Below are positions 1-4,635 of a stretch of 5,210 bases of DNA, piece after piece. The DNA is taken from NCBI GenBank assembly GCA_026395675.1, contig JAPLYF010000021.1:1-5210 (forward strand), written 5' to 3'. Both the position numbers and the translations under genes were made by a program. Below the pieces are notes generated by a model that saw only the letters and a program-made list of their open reading frames with translations, ran no database searches and was not told where the DNA came from. The first letter of the stretch is position 1. The number at the start of each line of letters is the position of its first letter. Source of the stretch: Candidatus Parcubacteria bacterium (GTDB lineage Bacteria > Patescibacteriota > Patescibacteriia > CAIXNZ01).

Positions 1-1443
1 TCTTTTGGCAAACCAGATACCTTTATTGTTGGTTTGGGCGATACTGCGGTGCAAGAAGCCAAACAGCGCATTCGTCTGGCCATTAAAAATTGCGACTTGC
101 CTTTTCCCTATTCCAAAAAAATAGTTATTAATTTAGCGCCAGCTGATTTAAAAAAAGAAGGGCCGGCTTATGATCTGGCCATGGCGCTGGGCATTGTTTT
201 GGATGTTTATGAAATAACTCTTGATCTCAAAGACAGTTTATTTATTGGCGAACTTTCCTTGGAAGGGAATTTACGCCACACCAATGGCATTTTACCAGCC
301 GTGATTTTTGCCAAAGAAAACGGGTTTAAAAAGGTTTTTTTACCCTGGGTTAATGCCCAGGAAGCGAGTTTAATTGAAGGTGTTGAAATTTATCCTCTCC
401 ATAATTTGAATGAGCTAATAGATTATTTGACGGGCAAAAATTTTATCGAACCATATAAAAGCGAGCAAGAATTTGATTTTGAGCCGGAAGAATTTGAAGT
501 TGAGATGGCTTTTATTGCTGGTCAGGAGCATGTTAAGCGGGCCTTGGAAATTGCCGTAGCTGGCGCTCATAATGTGCTGATGTCTGGTCCGCCAGGTGCT
601 GGCAAAACATTGCTGGCTCAGGCCACAGCTTCAATAATGCCCAGAATGACTTTAGAGGAAATTTTGGAAGTAACTAAAATTTACAGTGTAGCCGGCTTAC
701 TGCCGATTAAAGAACCGTTAATTAAACAGCGGCCATTTCGCTCGCCGCACCATACTTCTTCTGGCATTGCTTTAGTAGGCGGCGGCAGGATTCCCAGACC
801 CGGAGAAATTAGTTTAGCTCACCGCGGTGTTTTATTCCTGGATGAATTTCCAGAATTTCCGCGCAAGGTCTTGGAAAATTTAAGGCAGCCCATGGAAGAC
901 GGAGTAATTTCAATTTCGCGCGCTTCAGGCACCTTAGCTTATCCAGCCCGTTTTATTTTAATCGCTGCGCAAAATCCTTGCCCCTGCGGCTTTGCCACTG
1001 ATCCTGATAAAACCTGCACTTGTTCGCCGGGCGCGATTATTAAATATCAGCAAAAAATTTCTGGGCCCATTATTGATCGTATTGATCTGCATGTTGAAGT
1101 GCCTCGTTTAAGTTTTGAAAAATTGACCACACAAAAGGTGGCAGAGAGTTCTGCTAAAATCAGGGAGCGCATTGAAAAAGCCAGGCAAATCCAGCGAGCC
1201 AGATTTCAGGCCTTGCCCATTCTTGATAATGGTGAAATGAGGAGTCAGGATATTAAAGAATTTTGCCAAGTTGATAATCAGAGCCAGGAATTATTAAAAA
1301 ATGCAGTTAATCAATTTCATCTTTCTGCCCGATCTTATCACCGTGTTTTAAAATTAGCCAGGACTATTGCTGACCTGGAAAATTGTGATAAGATAAAAAC
1401 ACAACATTTGGCCGAGGCCTTGCAGTATAGGTTTAATCGCTAA
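1..1443 (+). CDS. comM: YifB/ComM family AAA+ ATPase (Mg-chelatase-like), 5' partial
   Basis: The reading frame is open from the first base to TAA at 1441-1443, giving 480 residues. The opening residues (FIVGLGDTAVQEAKQRIR) match the early part of YifB proteins, so roughly 25-30 N-terminal residues lie upstream; the in-frame TTG at 34 is not the real start. Residues 1 to about 125 form the N-terminal Lon/S5-like domain. The AAA+ Mg-chelatase-type core follows: Walker A GPPGAGKT at residues 196-203, RSPHH at 247-251, Walker B VLFLDE ending at D281-E282, a cysteine cluster C327/C329/C339/C341 and an IIDRID arginine-finger-like segment at R360. A helical C-terminal domain ends the protein. Established knowledge: ComM is a hexameric helicase that promotes branch migration of incoming DNA during natural transformation; the family is broad, so this role is inferred here. 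It acts in the cytoplasm. The next gene starts 39 bases downstream and is probably co-transcribed. Family membership is near certain, the ComM role likely. Confidence 0.95.
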   Translation, partial: SFGKPDTFIVGLGDTAVQEAKQRIRLAIKNCDLPFPYSKKIVINLAPADLKKEGPAYDLAMALGIVLDVYEITLDLKDSLFIGELSLEGNLRHTNGILPAVIFAKENGFKKVFLPWVNAQEASLIEGVEIYPLHNLNELIDYLTGKNFIEPYKSEQEFDFEPEEFEVEMAFIAGQEHVKRALEIAVAGAHNVLMSGPPGAGKTLLAQATASIMPRMTLEEILEVTKIYSVAGLLPIKEPLIKQRPFRSPHHTSSGIALVGGGRIPRPGEISLAHRGVLFLDEFPEFPRKVLENLRQPMEDGVISISRASGTLAYPARFILIAAQNPCPCGFATDPDKTCTCSPGAIIKYQQKISGPIIDRIDLHVEVPRLSFEKLTTQKVAESSAKIRERIEKARQIQRARFQALPILDNGEMRSQDIKEFCQVDNQSQELLKNAVNQFHLSARSYHRVLKLARTIADLENCDKIKTQHLAEALQYRFNR

Positions 1444-1482
1444 ATGTTAAAGATTAGAGATTGGAAATAAATTTTATTTTTT

Positions 1483-2358
1483 ATGAAAAACTTGGCAGAA
1501 CAGCATTTAGAGCCCCCGCAAGATAAAAAGATTGAAGAGGAAAAAACAAGAGAAATTATTGCTTTGATTTATGAAAATATTGAAAACTTAAGAAAAGGGG
1601 AAGGGTTTAATCATGATTTAGAAAAAAAATTACCGGCAGGAAAAGATATTTTAATGATCTTAAAAACTTTGGGCCAAACTGATATAATTCCTTTTTTACT
1701 GAAATTTAAAGAAAAAACACAAAAAGTATCCTTGGATCAAATACCAGAAGAGCATTTATTAATTTCATTATTAAAAGAAGGCAAGGGATTTGATCCTCAT
1801 TTAATTGAACTGGGTTTGATTTTAGATTCATTAAAAATGAAATTTAAAAGAGACGTTATTGCCGATATTTTAAGAAGGGATTATTTGGAAAAACAATTAT
1901 CAGAACTTGAACCAATACTTCCTACCATTGAAACCGATCTTTTGCTTTTTGGCAAGGCCTACGATGATTTAAAAATCTTAATGTTTCAAAGGGGCATTAA
2001 ACTGGCAGATTTTAAAAATCTTTCTCCCAGAGATCAGCTTGAATTTAAAAAAGCTGAGGTTAAATTTGTTGATATTGCCCAGGCCATGGACAGAGAAGTT
2101 TTAAAAATTGCCAAAAGAGAAGATGAATACAAAGATTTAGAAAAGGAGAAGCATCAAAAATTTTGGTCGCGATTTGAAAAATTGGATAATGGCATTGCCC
2201 AAGCCCAAAAAGACAAACTAAAACCAGTTGATTTTTTTCAAAAAAAGGATTTGCATTTTTTGGCTGAGATTTTTGCCAACCGTTTTGATTCCTTGGCGGC
2301 TAAAAAGGACAAAATAAATGAACTCTCCAAAGAATATTTTCAAAAATACATAATATAA
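1483..2358 (+). CDS. Hypothetical helical charged protein with an internal repeat
   Basis: I do not recognise this 291-residue protein. It has no signal peptide or membrane segment, is rich in Lys, Glu and Leu, and looks almost wholly alpha-helical and cytoplasmic. Residues 36-46 (LRKGEGFNHDL) and 97-107 (LKEGKGFDPHL) match closely. The helical stretches after them also correspond (DIIPFLL at 67-73 against DVIADIL at 124-130), suggesting a duplicated unit of about 60 residues. Residues about 185-235 are dense in charged residues and could form a coiled coil. ATG 1483 is the first start in the frame after the upstream stop; there is no clear Shine-Dalgarno site, only a TTGGAA too far upstream. 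The gene lies 39 bases after the ComM-type gene with no visible promoter between them, so it probably shares that transcript. Codon use is more AT-rich than in the neighbour. It is a real gene judging by its length and coherent composition; the function is unknown. Confidence 0.8.
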   Translation: MKNLAEQHLEPPQDKKIEEEKTREIIALIYENIENLRKGEGFNHDLEKKLPAGKDILMILKTLGQTDIIPFLLKFKEKTQKVSLDQIPEEHLLISLLKEGKGFDPHLIELGLILDSLKMKFKRDVIADILRRDYLEKQLSELEPILPTIETDLLLFGKAYDDLKILMFQRGIKLADFKNLSPRDQLEFKKAEVKFVDIAQAMDREVLKIAKREDEYKDLEKEKHQKFWSRFEKLDNGIAQAQKDKLKPVDFFQKKDLHFLAEIFANRFDSLAAKKDKINELSKEYFQKYII

Positions 2359-2393
2359 AAAGCGCCGTTTTAAAATTATATTTTACGGCGCTT
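2354..2393 (-). terminator. Intrinsic terminator for the small minus-strand gene
   Basis: A perfect 9-bp stem, AAGCGCCGT (2360-2368) against ACGGCGCTT (2385-2393), encloses an AT-rich loop that can pair further (AAAA 2372-2375 with TTTT 2381-2384). Read on the minus strand, the stem is followed at once by TTTTTATATTA, a proper U-tract. On the plus strand only two T residues follow before CTAGCTC, so it would be a weaker stop for the plus-strand gene ending at 2358. The stem covers the last codons and the TAA stop of the minus-strand gene. It is placed exactly where two convergent genes meet. Confidence 0.8.
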
Positions 2394-2703
2394 CTAGCTC
2401 CCTAGAAATTTGATGAAGACCATTGCGGTCAAAATCGGAAAGTAAAAGAGTTAAGATTGCCAGATCATTAACCTTTTCATGTTTTAAAATAGCAACCTTA
2501 GCATCTTTGCCCAACTTAATTTTTAAATAGCGAATCAAGAGTGCATTTTCTTCAGGGCTTATATCCAGCCCTTTTTTTATTTTACAAATGACTATCTGGC
2601 TGTTTTGGCTGCCATGGGCAAGCACAGTAAATTTTTCAATTTTGGTCTTTACCCGAGCCAAAAATTGTTCATTGATTTTATCGGCCATTTTCACTAAAGC
2701 CAA
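2383..2703 (-). CDS. Small hypothetical protein, 106 aa, TTG start
   Basis: I do not recognise this protein, which begins MALVKMADKINEQF. It lacks a signal peptide or membrane helix. It has a basic, helical N-terminus, a probable beta strand at SQIVICKI, then ISPEENALLIRYLKIKLG and a hydrophobic stretch LAILTLLLSDF, ending RELEAP. It is probably a small soluble alpha/beta domain. The frame stays open up to GTG 2712, but that codon lies inside the sequence AAGGAGGTGAT, a near-complete complement of the 16S rRNA tail. TTG 2703 is 8 bases after GGAGG, the ideal distance. GTG 2694 and ATG 2688 are 17 and 23 bases away, which is too far. The gene has its own promoter 3' of the peptidase gene and a terminator overlapping its stop, so it can be a single-gene transcript, though read-through from the peptidase gene is possible. 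Strong expression signals support a real gene. The function is unknown. Confidence 0.75.
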   Translation of the reverse strand: MALVKMADKINEQFLARVKTKIEKFTVLAHGSQNSQIVICKIKKGLDISPEENALLIRYLKIKLGKDAKVAILKHEKVNDLAILTLLLSDFDRNGLHQISRELEAP

Positions 2704-2708
2704 GTTAA

Positions 2709-2719
2709 TCACCTCCTTT
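2709..2719 (-). promoter_or_regulatory. Near-perfect ribosome binding site that sets the start
   Basis: The minus strand reads AAGGAGGTGAT, eleven bases complementary to the usual 3' end of 16S rRNA. It overlaps the upstream GTG candidate start and lies 8 bases (from GGAGG) before TTG 2703, so it favours the shorter protein. No other gene start in the window has a comparable site. Confidence 0.8.
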
Positions 2720-2735
2720 AAGTTTTATATTTTAA

Positions 2736-2762
2736 CTTATACCAATACAAATAATTTGTCAA
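2736..2762 (-). promoter_or_regulatory. Sigma70-type promoter of the small hypothetical gene
   Basis: On the minus strand a consensus -35 box TTGACA (2762-2757) is followed after 15 bases by TATAAG (2741-2736), preceded by TGG, an extended -10 element that can offset the short spacer. Transcription would start near 2729, giving a leader of roughly 25 bases that contains the ribosome binding site. The -35 box begins 4 bases after the stop of the peptidase gene. No terminator is visible between the two genes. Confidence 0.65.
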
Positions 2763-2766
2763 GGTC

Positions 2767-4065
2767 CTATCTTATATAGTTCAAAGGATTATAGACCTTG
2801 TTAAAAAATCTGACTTCAAAATGCAGGTGCGGTCCAGTAGATTTGCCAGTTGAACCTTCAAGCCCGATCACCTGGCCGCGCTGGACGCTTTCGCCTGGCT
2901 TAACAAAAATCGTTGTCATATGGCCGTATCTGGTCATTTTACCGCCGCCATGATCAATATCAACTTGATGGCCATAGCCGGTATTTTTGTAAAGCACAAC
3001 GCTCACAGTGCCATCATCCGCAGCGCGGATGGGCGTACCTGCCACGCAGGCGATATCCACGCCAGTATGATGCCAACTAAAATACTGAGTAATGCGTCGG
3101 CAGCCATTGGGCCAGAGCATTTTACCCTCAGGGTTAAGTGCTTCTTCAGGAATTTGCTGGAAAATTTGCTGCAGAGGCGCCAGGCGGACTTGCTGGGTAG
3201 GTGGATTATAGGGCTGGCCCTCGGGAATAATTAAAATTTGGCCAACACTAATATCTGACTCATCAGCCAACGTATTAAATTCAATAATTTTTTCTTTGTC
3301 TGCCTTAAATTTTTTGGCGATTTTATCCAAATTATCACCCTTGACGATTTTATATTCAAGACCAGTAGTAGGTAAGATTTTTAATTTTTGGCCAGGACGA
3401 ATGATACTGTTTTTATTCAGGTTATTTTCCCAATAAATTGTTTCAGGCGAAATATCATAATTTTCAGCAATAGATTCTATCGTGTCTCCTGCTATAACAG
3501 TATAATCAATTACCTCACCACGATATTTTTGAGCTGATTCCATAAAAGCTATTTCTGGCTTAATAATGGCTGAGCCCTCAGTAGTGGTAGAAATAGGGCT
3601 TGTTTCAGGAGCCGTATTATCAGAAGAGACCTGGGGTGTTCTAGAAGCAGCCGCGCTTTCATTACTCAGATATTTGGCAGCTGCAGGTGAGGGACTGATG
3701 CTTTCTTCAATGTATTGATCCTCGGGATTATTGCCAGTCGCCAAAGCATATAAAATACTTTTTTCTCCAAAACCCTCGGCTTTGGTTGCCGGCGTTACCA
3801 TATTTGTAAAAGCCACAATTAAAACCAGAATTATTATGGCTAGATGATAAATATATTTATTAATAAAAAGATAAAAAGGAATAACCTTTTCTTCAGGTAA
3901 AGCCCCATTTATGACCTTTTTTAAAATTAAAAGTAATTTATAGAGATTTAAAATAATGATTCTATAAAATATAAAGCTGAGCCAGCGCCCAGGATAGTTA
4001 AGCACTATTTTTAGCAAATTAAAAAAGGACTTTATAATAAACTTAAAGCCTTTAATGATAACCAA
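2767..4065 (-). CDS. Membrane-anchored LysM-LysM-M23 cell-wall peptidase
   Basis: This 432-residue protein is predicted to cut peptidoglycan cross-bridges or stems outside the membrane. Residues 1-70 are basic and hydrophobic, with a possible membrane segment or amphipathic helix at 29-48. Residues 72-90 form a clear transmembrane helix. Residues 120-165 are a Ser/Thr/Pro/Ala-rich linker. Two LysM domains bind glycan (about 187-231, YTVIAGDTIESIA; about 237-282, YKIVKGDNLDKIA). The M23 domain spans about 333-420 and has the full zinc and catalytic set: H333 and D337 (HTGVD), H382 (YGH), and H413 and H415 (HLH). It therefore looks active, unlike degenerate EnvC/NlpD types. The start is TTG 4065, with AGGA ending 5 bases before it; no ATG, GTG or other TTG lies in frame between it and the stop at 4141-4143. 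The frame is open up to 4140, so a start at a rarer codon cannot be excluded. A strong promoter lies at 4216-4244. The family call is firm; the exact substrate bond is unknown. Confidence 0.93.
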   Translation of the reverse strand: MVIIKGFKFIIKSFFNLLKIVLNYPGRWLSFIFYRIIILNLYKLLLILKKVINGALPEEKVIPFYLFINKYIYHLAIIILVLIVAFTNMVTPATKAEGFGEKSILYALATGNNPEDQYIEESISPSPAAAKYLSNESAAASRTPQVSSDNTAPETSPISTTTEGSAIIKPEIAFMESAQKYRGEVIDYTVIAGDTIESIAENYDISPETIYWENNLNKNSIIRPGQKLKILPTTGLEYKIVKGDNLDKIAKKFKADKEKIIEFNTLADESDISVGQILIIPEGQPYNPPTQQVRLAPLQQIFQQIPEEALNPEGKMLWPNGCRRITQYFSWHHTGVDIACVAGTPIRAADDGTVSVVLYKNTGYGHQVDIDHGGGKMTRYGHMTTIFVKPGESVQRGQVIGLEGSTGKSTGPHLHFEVRFFNKVYNPLNYIR

Positions 4066-4119
4066 TAAAATCCTGACAAGAATTGATTTAATTTTATTGC
4101 TAATAAATTTTACCCATTT

Positions 4120-4237
4120 CCACCTAGCCAGGCATTTTTCCTAAAATTAGTGCTAAATTAACTTTTTTCCCTTTAAATAAAAAAATGCCTTAAAAGCAAG
4201 ATGAATTACTTTCTTAGTATAACAAGCATTTAGGTGG
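4120..4237. repeat. Nested inverted repeats in the peptidase leader
   Basis: Two inverted repeats are nested. The outer arms are CCACCTA (4120-4126) and TAGGTGG (4231-4237). The inner arms are AGGCATTTTT (4130-4139) and AAAAATGCCT (4181-4190), a perfect 10-bp match around a 41-base AT-rich loop. The inner pair lies wholly in the predicted 5' leader of the minus-strand peptidase transcript (about 4209 to 4066), so it could form an RNA stem there. The outer right arm lies in the promoter spacer, so the outer pairing can exist only in DNA. A regulatory role is conjecture. Confidence 0.55.
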
Positions 4238-4244
4238 GAGTCAA
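4216..4244 (-). promoter_or_regulatory. Sigma70-type promoter of the LysM-M23 peptidase gene
   Basis: The minus strand has TTGACT (4244-4239), a 17-base spacer and TATACT (4221-4216). The spacer ends in TGT, an extended -10 element. Each box differs from consensus at one base and the spacing is optimal. Transcription would begin near 4209 and leave a leader of about 145 bases before TTG 4065. The -35 box abuts the tandem repeat that begins at 4246. Confidence 0.75.
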
Positions 4245-4245
4245 T

Positions 4246-4366
4246 GTGAGGGAAGTTGGAAAGCGGGCAAGGATGCTGGTTAGGTTATTAGTAGTTTGAG
4301 GTTAGAAAAATCCGAATACTAACATCCTCTATCCTAACCAGCCTCTTAGCTAAACCTCTATTTTTC
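4246..4366. repeat. Tandem hairpin-like repeat, copy 1 (121 bp)
   Basis: This is the first of two adjacent copies starting GTGARGGAAGTTGG and ending AACCTCTATTTTTC. The left part (4246-4310) has 25 G and 3 C; the right part (4311-4366) has 19 C and 3 G. This sharp skew reflects an imperfect long inverted repeat. GCTGGTTAGG (4275-4284) pairs perfectly with CCTAACCAGC (4333-4342), and GTTAG (4301-4305) with CTAAC (4319-4323) inside it. No reading frame of note is present. It may be an intergenic palindromic repeat or a small non-autonomous element. It could also be transcribed as a structured RNA, for which there is no direct sign. Confidence 0.8.
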
Positions 4367-4505
4367 GTGAAGGAAGTTGGTAAGTGGGCAATGAAGCTGG
4401 TTAGGTTATTGGTAAGTGGAAGTTAGAAATCCATATACCAACCTCCTATTTCCTGACTAGCATCCCTGCCTGCCGGCAGGCAGGTTAACCCAACCTCTAT
4501 TTTTC
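4367..4505. repeat. Tandem hairpin-like repeat, copy 2 (139 bp)
   Basis: This directly adjacent second copy is about 80 percent identical to copy 1 by hand alignment (roughly 22 mismatches in 119 aligned bases, plus a 2-base gap). The same skew is seen: 24 G and 2 C in 4367-4430. The main stem is degraded here (GCTGGTTAGG at 4396-4405 against CCTGACTAGC at 4452-4461), while a new inner match, TTGGTA (4409-4414) with TACCAA (4436-4441), is perfect. The extra length over copy 1 is explained by a 20-bp palindrome at 4465-4484. Confidence 0.8.
4465..4484. repeat. 20-bp GC-rich perfect palindrome inserted in repeat copy 2
   Basis: CCTGCCTGCCGGCAGGCAGG is its own reverse complement across all 20 bases and is much richer in GC than its surroundings. 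Copy 1 of the tandem repeat lacks it: there, the bases matching the flanks (CCTC and TTAGC, around 4343-4350) are contiguous. The palindrome was therefore most simply inserted into copy 2. Similar palindromes appear, to my recollection, between genes in Parcubacteria-like genomes. The role is unknown. Confidence 0.8.
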
Positions 4506-4518
4506 TAAATTATATTAC

Positions 4519-4534
4519 ATTGACAAATGTCAAT
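4519..4534. promoter_or_regulatory. Dyad ATTGACA-AA-TGTCAAT over the -35 box (possible operator)
   Basis: Perfect 7-bp arms separated by two bases include the whole -35 hexamer of the predicted pyrophosphatase promoter. The size and position suit a dimeric repressor, but this is inference. The dyad also places a TTGACA on the minus strand; the nearest minus-strand TATAAT (4514-4509) is only 13 bases away, so a divergent promoter there is unlikely. Confidence 0.4.
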
Positions 4535-4548
4535 CCAAAAGTTAAGAT
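4520..4548 (+). promoter_or_regulatory. Sigma70-type promoter of the pyrophosphatase gene
   Basis: TTGACA (4520-4525) is followed after 17 bases by TAAGAT (4543-4548), a perfect -35 and a fair -10 at optimal spacing, then a TA-rich stretch. Transcription would start near 4555, about 80 bases before ATG 4634, so the palindromes at 4572-4635 would be in the RNA leader. Confidence 0.65.
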
Positions 4549-4571
4549 ATATATATAAAAATTTTTAATTT

Positions 4572-4586
4572 TCCGCCAAAGGCGGA
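4572..4586. repeat. Short GC-rich hairpin TCCGCC-AAA-GGCGGA
   Basis: The perfect 6-bp arms (4572-4577 and 4581-4586) with an AAA loop form a compact hairpin in the predicted pyrophosphatase leader. It is preceded by TTTTTAATTTT and not followed by a T-run on the plus strand, so it is not a plus-strand terminator. On the minus strand it would be followed by AAAATTAAAAATTTTT, which is a poor U-tract. Confidence 0.6.
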
Positions 4587-4620
4587 TCAGCCCGCTTTGC
4601 CGAGGCAAGCCTCTGGCTGA
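4587..4620. repeat. Palindromic leader element TCAGCC...GGCTGA
   Basis: The outer arms TCAGCC (4587-4592) and GGCTGA (4615-4620) enclose two competing inner stems. One pairs GCTT (4594-4597) with AAGC (4607-4610) plus a short GC extension. The other pairs GAGG (4602-4605) with CCTC (4610-4613) around CAAG. The element directly follows the hairpin at 4572-4586 and directly precedes the start-codon palindrome. It resembles a decayed palindrome of the type TCAGCC-AGAGGC-GCCTCT-GGCTGA. Whether the inner alternatives act as a switch is unknown. Confidence 0.5.
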
Positions 4621-4635
4621 TAAATTTAAATTTAT
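4620..4635. repeat. 16-bp AT palindrome covering the pyrophosphatase start codon
   Basis: ATAAATTTAAATTTAT is a perfect palindrome whose last two bases are the AT of ATG 4634. It occupies the place where a Shine-Dalgarno site would be, and none is present. With pure A/T pairing, a stem here would be weak. It might leave the start region open, or it might be chance in AT-rich DNA. Confidence 0.5.

Noticed and set aside
1444..1482. Separate promoter for the hypothetical gene at 1483
   Set aside because: The short AT-rich gap has no convincing -35/-10 pair; co-transcription with the ComM-type gene is simpler.
2588..2779. 63-residue plus-strand open frame
   Set aside because: It lies opposite the small minus-strand gene, its promoter and ribosome binding site; it lacks its own signals and its composition looks like antisense of a real gene.
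2920..3234. 104-residue plus-strand open frame
   Set aside because: It is antisense to the conserved M23 domain and second LysM domain of the peptidase gene, with no family resemblance of its own.
4127..4136. Tiny upstream open frame ATG-CCT-GGC-TAG in the peptidase leader, preceded by AGGA
   Set aside because: Two or three codons in AT-rich DNA arise easily by chance, and the ATG is part of the inverted-repeat arm; there is nothing to show translation.
4246..4505. CRISPR array
   Set aside because: There are only two long units, directly adjacent, with no short identical repeats alternating with unique spacers.
4509..4533. Minus-strand promoter TTGACA...TATAAT
   Set aside because: The spacing of 13 bases is too short for sigma70; the -35 match is a by-product of the dyad and no gene follows directly.
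4555..4633. Fluoride riboswitch in front of the pyrophosphatase gene
   Set aside because: Such riboswitches can precede pyrophosphatase-related genes, but the expected conserved GG-GAUGG core and matching pseudoknot partner are absent; only simple palindromes are seen.
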